Shown: one piece after another, positions 20,439 to 28,928 of the stretch | Layout of the letters: every line of letters starts with the position of its first letter | How positions within the stretch are numbered: position 1 is the first letter of the stretch | From: Synechococcus sp. CS-1332 | Lineage (GTDB): Bacteria > Cyanobacteriota > Cyanobacteriia > PCC-6307 > Cyanobiaceae | DNA: 62,305 nucleotides | NCBI RefSeq assembly: GCF_025127995.1 | Contig: NZ_JAHLYP010000004.1 | Location: 1-62,305 of the forward strand | Direction of reading: 5' to 3' | Made by a program: the position numbers and the translations under genes | The notes under the pieces: generated by a model | The model's database searches: none | The model's input: only the letters and a program-made list of their open reading frames with translations | Told to the model about the DNA's origin: nothing

Positions 20439-20774
20439 TCAGGGTTCGCGACTGAAGGCGGCACCGCAGGCGCAGGTGCGCACGCCAGGCCCAGGGCGCA
20501 CCAAAAAGCCACCGCCGCTGAGGTCGCCCCTGTAGTCGAGCTGCAGGCCCCGCAGCATGGGCAACTGCTCGCCAGGCGAATAAAGGGTGATGCCGTCGGC
20601 CCGGGCCACGGGGGTGCCGGCCAGGTGGCCGGGGCGCAGCCGGATCGCCCAGGCTTCGCAGGCCCCCTCCAGCAGCTCCAGGTGCATCATCCCCGGGGTG
20701 CCCGCCACGGCCGCCTGGCGGCACAGCTCGGCGGCGGCGGCGGGGGTGAGGCGAAGGCTGTGGCCCCGGGGCAC
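20439..20774 (-). CDS. HesB/IscA-type iron-sulfur cluster carrier
   Basis: A-type Fe-S carrier, thought to accept a cluster from a scaffold and pass it to target apoproteins. The 111-residue product starts at GTG 20774 (MPRGHSLRLTPAAAAEL), 19 bases after the upstream gene. The three A-type ligand cysteines are present: C39 in LLEGACEAW and the C-terminal pair C101 and C103 in CACGAAF. The family extends no further upstream, so the longer open frame was not used. It lies 110 bases before rpsL on the same strand. Clearly A-type; the subfamily (IscA, SufA or HesB-like) is not resolved. Confidence 0.85.
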   Translation of the reverse strand: MPRGHSLRLTPAAAAELCRQAAVAGTPGMMHLELLEGACEAWAIRLRPGHLAGTPVARADGITLYSPGEQLPMLRGLQLDYRGDLSGGGFLVRPGPGVRTCACGAAFSREP

Positions 20775-20793
20775 GGTGGAGTGGCGAATCGCA

Positions 20794-22641
20794 TCAGTTT
20801 GCCAGCCGCTGGCTGTTGGCCCCCTCGCCCCCACCGATCGGCACCAAGCCCAGCCCGTTGTGAACAGAGCCGGCCACACCCCGGCCCTTGACCCGGTGGC
20901 TGCCGCCCATCACCAGGCCCGTGGAACTGCCGCCGTCGAGGTTGAGCGCATCCACCAGCCCCAGCTGCTGCAGCAGCCAGGCGGTCTCGGAGAGAGTGGG
21001 GCCGCCGCCGCCGCCGGCGCCCTCCAAGGTCACCAGCCAGAGGAGGCTGCCATCACTGCCCACAACCGTGCGGGGGGCCCCCTGGCGCAGGAAGGCGGCT
21101 CCGAACCCTTCGGCGCTGCCGTTGAGCACGATGCGGCCGTTCTGGAGCAGCAGCGGCCCGCCTCCCATCACCGAGCTGGCGTTGCCCAAGGGGTCGCTGG
21201 GGCGACTGTCGAGGCGCAGTGTCTCCCCTTCATTCCAGGGCAGGGCGGCCCCGCCGCGGGCCACCACCAGGGTGTCCTCCGGCTGCAGCGCCACCCCCGC
21301 CGCCAGCTCCTTGCTGCCGATCCGCCGCTGCACACGGCTGCCACGCAGCATCACGCCCGTCTCCGAGCCGGTCAGGGCCTGGTAGAGCCGGCCCCACTCG
21401 GCGGTGTAGCGGCTCAGGCCCCGCTGGGCGTAGCCGCTGTTCACGGTCAGCAGCGGCCAGCGCTGGCCACGGTCATCGCTGATCCATTCGTCCAGCCGCA
21501 GGCGCCCGAAGCGCGGCAGGCTGCGGCGATCCCAGCCCACGGCGCCGCGGTTGAGGATCGGCCCGGAGAGCCAGCGGCCCTGGTCCCGCAGGGCACCGAG
21601 GGGAAGCCGGCGCACCCGGTTGAAGAAGCCGCCGTTGATCGCCACCAGGGCGTCCTGGCGCTGGGCCAGGGTCGCCAGGGAGCTCAGGCCCGCCATCCCA
21701 TCGGGACGGCTGAGGGTCCGCAGTTCCAGCGGCCCGCTGCGGGGATCGATCCTGACGGCATTGATCTGGACCCTGGTGCCCCCCACGGCGCGCACCTGCT
21801 GGTCCCAGCGCAGCTGCGGCCCCAGCAGCGCCAGAAGCCGCGGATCGATCGGCGCCGGAGCCGTCGGTGGCGTCGTTGCCGTGCCGGTGGCGGTGCCGCT
21901 CTGGGGCAGGTCAATGACCACCCGGGCGGGCTCCCCCAGGGTGAACAGGCGCAGGGGGGCGGTGACACCCGGGACGCTCAGGTTCAGGACCACGCCGTCG
22001 GAACCGCTGCGCAGGCCCCGGGCGGTGAGCTGGGCCAGCTGGTCGGCCCGGCTGAGCAGGGTCAGCTGGACGCCGCCATCGCTGCTGCGCACCAGGGTGG
22101 GGCCATCGAGGTCGAGCACCACCCGCCGGAAGCCGGCTTGCTCGGAGCTGCGCACCTGGAGCAGACGGGGCGCCGGCAGGCGCAGATCCAGCAGTTCGCC
22201 GCGGCGCTCCACCGCCACGCCGACGTCGCGCAGGATCGCCGCCACATCGACGGCCACCTCATCCGCCAGCGACCGCTGCTGGCCGGGGGGCACCACCAGT
22301 TCCCGGCCGAACCACTCCAGCGCCAGGCCCCCGTCGGGCCTGGACCGGCTACTGAAGCCCAGCTGGCCTTCCAGCACCTCCAAGGGCAGCCACAGCGCCT
22401 GGGGCTGGCGGGCCTCCAGCCCCCCCCAGCGCCAGGCGGCCTGCTGGCTGAGGCCGTTCAGCGCCAGCCGGGTGCCACCGACCTCCGCCGTGGGGCGCAC
22501 CGGCAAAGGCTGGGGCCGGCTGCGGCGCGGGGGTTCCAGCTCCGGCAGAGCCGGTGGCATTGGTGGCGGGGCCGCCCGGGTGACCGGTGAGCCGCCGATC
22601 AGGGCCAGCAGGAAGAAGGCGATCGGAAGGGTCCTGGCCAT
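20794..22641 (-). CDS. Exported phosphodiester glycosidase (NAGPA)-domain protein
   Basis: A 615-residue exported protein. The start is ATG 22641 (MARTLPIAFFLLALIGG), giving a clean signal peptide ending near AAP; an upstream TTG at 22662 is less likely. Residues about 45-280 form beta-rich, AMIN- or amine-oxidase-N-like modules (FRRVVLDLDGPTLV, PARVVIDLPQSG). The C-terminal about 300 residues match the NAGPA phosphodiester glycosidase domain: AINGGFFN, SVMGGGPLLLQNGRIVLN, VVGSDGSLLWLVTLEG and ALNLDGGSSTGLVM. Probably acts on envelope or extracellular polysaccharide; substrate unknown. Upstream of and co-directional with the IscA-type gene. Confidence 0.85.
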   Translation of the reverse strand: MARTLPIAFFLLALIGGSPVTRAAPPPMPPALPELEPPRRSRPQPLPVRPTAEVGGTRLALNGLSQQAAWRWGGLEARQPQALWLPLEVLEGQLGFSSRSRPDGGLALEWFGRELVVPPGQQRSLADEVAVDVAAILRDVGVAVERRGELLDLRLPAPRLLQVRSSEQAGFRRVVLDLDGPTLVRSSDGGVQLTLLSRADQLAQLTARGLRSGSDGVVLNLSVPGVTAPLRLFTLGEPARVVIDLPQSGTATGTATTPPTAPAPIDPRLLALLGPQLRWDQQVRAVGGTRVQINAVRIDPRSGPLELRTLSRPDGMAGLSSLATLAQRQDALVAINGGFFNRVRRLPLGALRDQGRWLSGPILNRGAVGWDRRSLPRFGRLRLDEWISDDRGQRWPLLTVNSGYAQRGLSRYTAEWGRLYQALTGSETGVMLRGSRVQRRIGSKELAAGVALQPEDTLVVARGGAALPWNEGETLRLDSRPSDPLGNASSVMGGGPLLLQNGRIVLNGSAEGFGAAFLRQGAPRTVVGSDGSLLWLVTLEGAGGGGGPTLSETAWLLQQLGLVDALNLDGGSSTGLVMGGSHRVKGRGVAGSVHNGLGLVPIGGGEGANSQRLAN

Positions 22642-22851
22642 CAACGGAGTCCTGCCGGTCAATAGAAAAAGTTAGTCCCATCACTTTCAGGTAGGGGCAG
22701 CTGCCTAGGATTGGCGGCTCGCCCTGTCGTCGCGGACACGGCCGCTGCACGGATGACACGGCAGCTCCTCGGCGGTTCCACCCTGCCGGCATCTTCAGGC
22801 TTGGTTTTTCAAGCCATCTCCAGCTCCGTTTCAGCAGCACCACCTCGGCCT

Positions 22852-25800
22852 ATGTCCTCCTCCGCTCCGCTCTGGCCCCATCGCGACAGCTCGGCCCCAG
22901 GCCCTGGAGAGACGGACGCGTGCGGCGTGGGTTTCCTGGCCCACCTCGATGGGGTGCCCAACCACTGGGTGCTCCAGCAGGCTCTGCGGGGCCTCCGTTG
23001 CATGGAGCACCGGGGCGGCTGCGGCGGTGATGGGGATTCCGGCGACGGGGCCGGTCTGCTGACCGCGATCCCCTGGATCTACTTGGAGGCCGTCTGGCCA
23101 GCGGCCGCCGCCTCCACGGCCATGGTGCGGGGCCTGGGAATGCTGTTCCTGCCCGCCGACGAGGAACGGCGCGACCTGGCCCGCCGGATCTGCGACGAGG
23201 AGGCCGAGCGCCTCGGGCTGCTCAGCCTCGGCTGGCGGGACGTCCCCATCGTCCCCGAGGTGCTCGGGCCCCTGGCCCGGGAGAACGCCCCGGCCATCGA
23301 GCAGTGGCTGCTGGCCGCCCCTGATGCCGTGCCCGGCGTCATGGCTGATGTGGATGCCCTCGAATCCCTGCTGTTCCGCCTGCGGCGTCGTGCGGTCGAC
23401 CGGGTGAGGGAGGTGTGGGGCGACGACACCACCGATCTCTATTTCGCCTCGATCAGCGGCCGCACCGTCGTTTACAAGGGCATGGTGCGTTCGGAGGTGC
23501 TCGATGCCTTCTACGCCGACCTGCGCGACGAACGTTTCAGCGTCGCCTTTGCTGTGTACCACCGCCGCTTCAGCACCAACACCCTGCCCCGCTGGCCCCT
23601 GGCCCAGCCGATGCGCCTTCTGGGCCACAACGGCGAGATCAATACGCTGCTGGGCAACATCAACTGGGCCAGGGCCGCCGAATCCCATCTCGAGGCCGTC
23701 TGGGGCGATGCCGCCCGGGACCTGCGGCCCCTGGTCAACGCCGCCTTCAGCGATTCGGCCAATCTCGACGCCACCCTCGAACTGATGGTGCGCAGCGGCC
23801 GGCCGATCACCGACAGCCTGCTCACCCTGGTGCCGGAGGCCTTCCGCGACCAGCCCGAGCTTGACGAGCGCCCGGCGATCAAGGCCTTTTACGAATACAG
23901 CGCCTGTCTGCAGGAGCCCTGGGACGGCCCCGCTTTGCTGGTCTTCAGCGATGGCCGCATGGTGGGGGCCACCCTGGATCGCAACGGCCTGCGTCCCGCC
24001 CGCTACTGCATCACCAGCGACGGTTACGTGGTGATGGGCTCCGAGACGGGCGTGGTGGAGCTGGAGGAATCCCGCATCATCGAGAAGGGACGCCTCGGCC
24101 CTGGCCAGATGCTGGCCGTGGATCTGGAGCAGCACCGTCTGCTGCGCAACTGGGATGTGAAAGAGGAGACCGCGGCGCGGCTTCCCTATGCCGGCTGGCT
24201 GCTCGACCATCGCCGCAGCCTCACCCCCGGCACCTGGCAGAAGGAGCATTCCCTGGGCGACCTCGAGCTCCTGCAGCACCAGACGGCCTCTGGCTTCACG
24301 GCCGAGGACCTGGATCTGGTGATCGAGGACATGGCTGGCCAGGGCAAGGAACCCACCTACTGCATGGGTGACGACATCCCCCTGGCGGTGCTCTCCTCAA
24401 AGCCCCATCTCCTCTACGACTACTTCAAGCAGCGCTTCGCCCAGGTCACGAACCCCCCCATCGACCCGCTGCGCGAGAAGCTGGTCATGAGCCTGGAGAT
24501 GCACCTGGGCCGGCGCGGTTCGGCCCTGCGGCCGGATGCCTCCGGTGCCGCCGTGCTGCATCTCACCACCCCGGTGCTCAACGAGGCCGAACTCCAGGCC
24601 CTGGGCTCCCACGGCCTCGGGCTCACCACCCTCTCCACGCTCCTGCCGGTGGCCAGCGGCCCCGACGGCCTTGAGCAGGCCCTGCATCGCCTCTGCTTCG
24701 AGGCGGAGGCGGCCGTACGCAGCGGCCTCCAGATCCTGGTGCTCTCCGACCGCCCCGATGGCGGTATTTCCGCTGGCACCACGGCGATCCCGCCCCTGCT
24801 GGGGGTGGGTGCCGTGCACCACCACCTGCTGCGGCTCGGCCTGCGCCTGCAGTGCTCCCTGGTGGTGGACACCGCCCAGTGCTGGAGCACCCACCACCTG
24901 GCCTGCCTGATCGGCTACGGCGCCAGTGCGGTCTGCCCGTGGCTCACCTGGGAGACCACCCGCCACTGGCTGGCCCATCCGCGCACCCAGTCGATGATCG
25001 AGCGGGGCAAACTGCCCGCCCTCGACGCCGACAAGGCCCAGGCCAACGTGCGCAAGGCCCTTGAGGAAGGGCTGCGCAAGATCCTCTCCAAGATGGGAAT
25101 CTCCCTGCTCGCCAGCTATCACGGCGCCCAGATCTTCGAAGCCATCGGCATCGGTGCCGATCTGATCGATCTGGCCTTCACCGGCACCACCAGCCGGGTC
25201 GCCGGCCTCAGCCTTCAGGATCTGGCCAGCGAGACCCTGGCCTTCCATGCCAAGGCCTACCCGGAGCTGAACCGCACCAAGCTGGAGTTCATGGGCTTCG
25301 TGCAGTACCGCACCGGCGGGGAATTCCACCTCAACAACCCGGAGATGGCCAAGGCCCTGCACGCCGCCGTCGCCGCCGGCCCTGGCTACGACCATTTCTC
25401 CACCTACCGCACGCTGCTGGAGAACCGGCCGGTGACCGCCTTGCGGGATCTGCTCGAGCTCAGGCCGGCCCCTGTGCCCCTGCCGATCGAGCAGGTGGAG
25501 AGTGTCGAGAGCATCTGCAGCCGTTTCTGCACCGGTGGCATGAGCCTGGGGGCCCTCTCGCGGGAGGCCCACGAGGTGCTGGCGGTGGCGATGAACCGCA
25601 TCGGCGGCAAGAGCAACTGCGGCGAGGGCGGCGAGGACCCGGCCCGCTATCACCCCCTCAACGACGTCGACGGCGACGGTCACTCGCCCACCCTCCCCAC
25701 CCTGCGCGGCCTGCGCAACGGCGACAGCGCCTGCTCCGCCATCAAGCAGATCGCTTCGGGCCGCTTCGGCGTCACCCCGGCCTACCTGCGCAGCGGTCGG

Positions 25801-27456
25801 CAGCTGGAGATCAAGGTGGCCCAGGGCGCCAAGCCCGGCGAAGGTGGCCAGCTCCCTGGCCCCAAGGTGGATGCCTATATCGCCTGGTTGCGCAACAGCA
25901 AGCCAGGCGTGGCGCTGATCTCACCGCCCCCGCACCATGACATCTATTCCATCGAGGATCTGGCCCAGCTGATCCACGACCTGCACCAAGTGAATCCCGC
26001 CGCCCGGGTCTCGGTGAAGTTGGTGGCCGAGATCGGCATCGGCACGATCGCCGCTGGGGTGGCCAAGGCCAATGCCGATGTGATCCAGATCTCAGGCCAC
26101 GATGGCGGCACCGGGGCCTCGCCGCTGAGTTCGATCAAGCACGCCGGCAGCCCCTGGGAGCTGGGCCTGACGGAAGTGCACCGCAGCCTGCTGGAGAACG
26201 GCTTGCGGGATCGCGTCCTGCTGCGGGCCGACGGGGGCCTCAAGAGCGGCTGGGACGTGCTGATCGCCGCCCTGCTGGGGGCCGAGGAGTACGGCTTCGG
26301 CTCCGTGGCCATGATCGCCGAGGGCTGCATCATGGCCCGCGTCTGCCACACCAACAACTGCCCGGTGGGGGTCGCTACCCAGAAGGAAGCCCTGCGCAAG
26401 CGCTTCACCGGCCTGCCCGAGCAGGTCGTCAACTTCTTCTTCTTCGTGGCCGAGGAGGTGCGCCAGCTGCTCAGCGTGTTGGGCGTGGCCCGCCTCGAGG
26501 ACCTGATCGGCCGCACGGATCTGCTGGCTCCCCGTGACGTCCGCCTCACCAAGACCGGTGCCCTGGATCTCTCCTGTCTGCTCGATCCGATCCCTGCGGC
26601 GGCCGACCGCTCCTGGCTGCGCCACGACGACGTCGCCCACGACAACGGCCCGGTGCTCGAGGACCAGCTGCTCGCTGATCCGGAGCTGCGTGCGGCGATC
26701 GATGCCCATGGCCATGTGGTGCGTCAGCTGCCGATCGTCAACACCGACCGCAGCGTTGGGGCCCGCCTGAGCGGTGAAATTGCGGCCCTGCATGGCAACA
26801 CCGGTTTCCAGGGGGGCCTGGCCCTCACCTTCCACGGTGCGGCCGGCCAGAGCTTCGGCGCCTTCGTGCTCCAGGGCATGGACCTGCGCCTGGTGGGTGA
26901 GGCCAACGATTACGTCGGTAAGGGCCTCAACGGGGGGCGCATCACCGTGGTGCCCCCCAGCGGCCTCAACGACCCCGGCGACCAGGTGATCCTCGGTAAC
27001 ACCTGCCTGTATGGCGCCACGGGAGGTGAGCTGTTCGCCCTCGGCCGGGCCGGCGAACGCTTCGCCGTGCGCAACAGCGGCGCCCGCACTGTGGTGGAGG
27101 GGGTCGGCGACCACTGCTGTGAGTACATGACCGGCGGCGTGGTGGTGGTCCTGGGCGGCACCGGCCGCAACGTGGCCGCCGGCATGACCGGCGGGGTGGC
27201 CTTCCTGCTCGACGAGAGCGGTGGCCTGGCCGCCCGCCTCAACCCCGAGTCGGTGGAGCTGCTGCCCCTCACCACCCCTGAACAGGAGGGGCTGCTGCGG
27301 CCTCTTCTGGAGGCCCACCTGGAGGCCACCGGCAGCACCAGGGCCGCGGCGATCCTCGCTGACTGGCCCACGTGGAAGGGCCGCTTCCAGGTGCTGGTGC
27401 CCCCCAGCGAGAAGGCCACCGTGGGCCTGATCCAACGGGAAGCGGTGGCGGCCTGA
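22852..27456 (+). CDS. glsF: Ferredoxin-dependent glutamate synthase (Fd-GOGAT)
   Basis: Makes two glutamates from glutamine and 2-oxoglutarate, closing the GS-GOGAT ammonium-assimilation cycle. The start chosen is ATG 22852, giving 1534 residues; the glutaminase nucleophile is C24 in TDACGVGF, exposed after propeptide removal. The amidotransferase domain contains HRRFSTNT and LGHNGEINTLLGN. The FMN domain has ISGHDGGTGASPLSSIKHAG, and the [3Fe-4S] ligands are C1159, C1165 and C1170 (CIMARVCHTNNCPVG). The C-terminal beta-helix is present. No gltD small subunit is nearby, consistent with ferredoxin rather than NADPH as donor. Alternative symbols are gltS and gltB. Confidence 0.95.
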   Translation: MSSSAPLWPHRDSSAPGPGETDACGVGFLAHLDGVPNHWVLQQALRGLRCMEHRGGCGGDGDSGDGAGLLTAIPWIYLEAVWPAAAASTAMVRGLGMLFLPADEERRDLARRICDEEAERLGLLSLGWRDVPIVPEVLGPLARENAPAIEQWLLAAPDAVPGVMADVDALESLLFRLRRRAVDRVREVWGDDTTDLYFASISGRTVVYKGMVRSEVLDAFYADLRDERFSVAFAVYHRRFSTNTLPRWPLAQPMRLLGHNGEINTLLGNINWARAAESHLEAVWGDAARDLRPLVNAAFSDSANLDATLELMVRSGRPITDSLLTLVPEAFRDQPELDERPAIKAFYEYSACLQEPWDGPALLVFSDGRMVGATLDRNGLRPARYCITSDGYVVMGSETGVVELEESRIIEKGRLGPGQMLAVDLEQHRLLRNWDVKEETAARLPYAGWLLDHRRSLTPGTWQKEHSLGDLELLQHQTASGFTAEDLDLVIEDMAGQGKEPTYCMGDDIPLAVLSSKPHLLYDYFKQRFAQVTNPPIDPLREKLVMSLEMHLGRRGSALRPDASGAAVLHLTTPVLNEAELQALGSHGLGLTTLSTLLPVASGPDGLEQALHRLCFEAEAAVRSGLQILVLSDRPDGGISAGTTAIPPLLGVGAVHHHLLRLGLRLQCSLVVDTAQCWSTHHLACLIGYGASAVCPWLTWETTRHWLAHPRTQSMIERGKLPALDADKAQANVRKALEEGLRKILSKMGISLLASYHGAQIFEAIGIGADLIDLAFTGTTSRVAGLSLQDLASETLAFHAKAYPELNRTKLEFMGFVQYRTGGEFHLNNPEMAKALHAAVAAGPGYDHFSTYRTLLENRPVTALRDLLELRPAPVPLPIEQVESVESICSRFCTGGMSLGALSREAHEVLAVAMNRIGGKSNCGEGGEDPARYHPLNDVDGDGHSPTLPTLRGLRNGDSACSAIKQIASGRFGVTPAYLRSGRQLEIKVAQGAKPGEGGQLPGPKVDAYIAWLRNSKPGVALISPPPHHDIYSIEDLAQLIHDLHQVNPAARVSVKLVAEIGIGTIAAGVAKANADVIQISGHDGGTGASPLSSIKHAGSPWELGLTEVHRSLLENGLRDRVLLRADGGLKSGWDVLIAALLGAEEYGFGSVAMIAEGCIMARVCHTNNCPVGVATQKEALRKRFTGLPEQVVNFFFFVAEEVRQLLSVLGVARLEDLIGRTDLLAPRDVRLTKTGALDLSCLLDPIPAAADRSWLRHDDVAHDNGPVLEDQLLADPELRAAIDAHGHVVRQLPIVNTDRSVGARLSGEIAALHGNTGFQGGLALTFHGAAGQSFGAFVLQGMDLRLVGEANDYVGKGLNGGRITVVPPSGLNDPGDQVILGNTCLYGATGGELFALGRAGERFAVRNSGARTVVEGVGDHCCEYMTGGVVVVLGGTGRNVAAGMTGGVAFLLDESGGLAARLNPESVELLPLTTPEQEGLLRPLLEAHLEATGSTRAAAILADWPTWKGRFQVLVPPSEKATVGLIQREAVAA

Positions 27457-27474
27457 GCGGGCCTGCGGTTCAGC

Positions 27475-27816
27475 TCAGAAGTCGTCGTAGACCTGCTTGA
27501 ACGACGCAAAGGTGTCGTCGTTGTTCATGCCGGCCACGGCGATGGATGCGGCACCCAGCTTTGTGCTGCAGCTGATCGAGAGGGCCATGGGAAGGCTGGT
27601 GTGGTCGGCGTACACGGAGCGGGTCTCGCCGGTGCCGATCACCTGGACATCGTCGGTGAAGCCGTTCTTGCTGGCCACCTTCCTGGCGTTCTCGACGCAG
27701 GCCATCAGGTCGTTCACCCCCAGCACCACGTCCGAATAGACGTGCGGCACGGCCTGGGCAGGCTCCCCCGGCGTGAGCAGGGCCACCAAAAGGCCGAGGG
27801 AGGCGAGTTTGCTCAT
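27475..27816 (-). CDS. Small secreted protein of unknown function
   Basis: A 113-residue protein with an N-terminal signal peptide (MSKLASLGLLVALL, cleavage likely after AQA near residue 22). The mature part has two Cys (ACVENAR and SISCSTKLG) that could form a disulfide, and ends FASFKQVYDDF. It resembles a small cyanobacterial family of exported proteins, possibly DUF6180, but I cannot assign a function. ATG start. It is convergent with the glutamate synthase gene and lies 54 bases from the lipA stop on the same strand. Confidence 0.75.
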   Translation of the reverse strand: MSKLASLGLLVALLTPGEPAQAVPHVYSDVVLGVNDLMACVENARKVASKNGFTDDVQVIGTGETRSVYADHTSLPMALSISCSTKLGAASIAVAGMNNDDTFASFKQVYDDF

Positions 27817-27870
27817 GACCGGACCCTGGGTGCTGAGGATTCAGAATCCCCCATCTGGGTCCAGTCTTGA

Positions 27871-28818
27871 TCAGCGCGGGTGCTCGCGCATCAGGCGCCG
27901 CACCTCGCCGGCGTGATAACTGCTCCGGGTGAGCGGACTGCTCACCACCTGCAGGAAGCCCAGGTCGGTTTCCCCGTGGCGGCGGAAGCCTTCGAACACC
28001 TCAGGGGAAACGAAGCGCTGCACCGGCAGGTGTTTGGGGCCGGGGGAGAGGTACTGGCCGATCGTGACGATGTCGACGGCATGGGCGCGCAGATCGGCCA
28101 TGACGCTCTGCACCTCGGCGTCGCTTTCCCCCAGGCCCACCATCAGGCCTGATTTGGTGTAGGTGCGCGGCCAGCCCTCCCGCACCCGGCGCAGCAGCTC
28201 CAGCGAGCGTTCGTAGACCCCCTGGGGCCGCACCTGCCGGTAGAGCCGGGGCACGGTTTCGATGTTGTGATTGAGCACCTCCGGCGCCGCCGCCATCACC
28301 ACCGCAAGGGCTTCCCAGGTGCCGCAGAGGTCCGGCAGCAGCACCTCGATCGTGGTCAGGGGCGCGTTGCGGCGCACGGCCTCGATGCAGGCGACGAACT
28401 GGCTGGCCCCGCCATCGGCCAGGTCGTCCCGGTTGACCGAGGTGATCACCACATGGCTCAGGCCCAGGCGCCGCACGGCTTCCCCCAGTCGCTCGGGCTC
28501 GGTGGGGTCCAGTGCCCGCACGCTGCGGTCGAAGTCGATGTCGCAGTAGGGGCAAGCCCGGGTGCAGCCCGGCCCCATGATCAGGAAGGTGGCGGTGCCG
28601 CCGGCGAAGCACTCGCCGATGTTCGGGCAGCTGGCCTCCTGGCAGACCGTGTTGAGCTTGAGGTCGACCAGCAGGTCCGCCACCGCCCCGATCCGTTCCC
28701 GCTGCGGCGCCTTGACCCGCAACCAGGGCGGCTTGGCAGGGGCGGGCCGGGGGTCGCTGATGGTCACGGAGGTCGCTGGGCTGGGCGGACTGTAGGCAGG
28801 ACGGCCGCCGCGCTCCAT
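27871..28818 (-). CDS. lipA: Lipoyl synthase
   Basis: Radical SAM enzyme that inserts two sulfurs into octanoylated lipoyl domains. The 315-residue form starts at ATG 28818; a GTG at 28767 would remove 17 residues. Both clusters are visible: auxiliary cluster ligands C59, C64 and C70 ([12 protein letters not shown]) and radical SAM ligands C85, C89 and C92 (CTRACPYC). [13 protein letters not shown] and [15 protein letters not shown] are further landmarks, and the C-terminal serine segment [12 protein letters not shown] provides the auxiliary-cluster Ser ligand. Divergent from tRNA-Pro. Confidence 0.95.
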   Translation of the reverse strand: MERGGRPAYSPPSPATSVTISDPRPAPAKPPWLRVKAPQRERIGAVADLLVDLKLNTVCQEASCPNIGECFAGGTATFLIMGPGCTRACPYCDIDFDRSVRALDPTEPERLGEAVRRLGLSHVVITSVNRDDLADGGASQFVACIEAVRRNAPLTTIEVLLPDLCGTWEALAVVMAAAPEVLNHNIETVPRLYRQVRPQGVYERSLELLRRVREGWPRTYTKSGLMVGLGESDAEVQSVMADLRAHAVDIVTIGQYLSPGPKHLPVQRFVSPEVFEGFRRHGETDLGFLQVVSSPLTRSSYHAGEVRRLMREHPR

Positions 28819-28836
28819 CCCCTAAAGTTTGGCGAT

Positions 28837-28910
28837 CGGGATGTGGCGCAGCTTGGTAGCGCACTTCGTTCGGGACGAAGGGGCCGCAGGTTCGAATCCT
28901 GTCATCCCGA
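28837..28910 (+). tRNA. tRNA-Pro (anticodon CGG)
   Basis: A 74-base cloverleaf. Acceptor stem CGGGATG pairs with CATCCCG (28903-28909), with A28910 as discriminator. The anticodon stem CTTCG/CGAAG encloses TTCGGGA, giving anticodon CGG for codon CCG. The T-arm is GCAGG TTCGAAT CCTGT. The CCA end is not encoded. A run of seven T follows immediately (28911-28917), probably the termination signal. Structure checked by eye. Confidence 0.95.
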
Positions 28911-28928
28911 TTTTTTTCACGCCGGCCC

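Noticed and set aside
22691-22711. Possible NtcA box before the glutamate synthase gene (GTA-N8-TGC around the GGCAGCTGCC palindrome)
   Set aside because: The consensus GTA-N8-TAC is not met on the second half, and the possible -10 (TAGGAT, 22706) would overlap the site instead of lying about 22 bases downstream.
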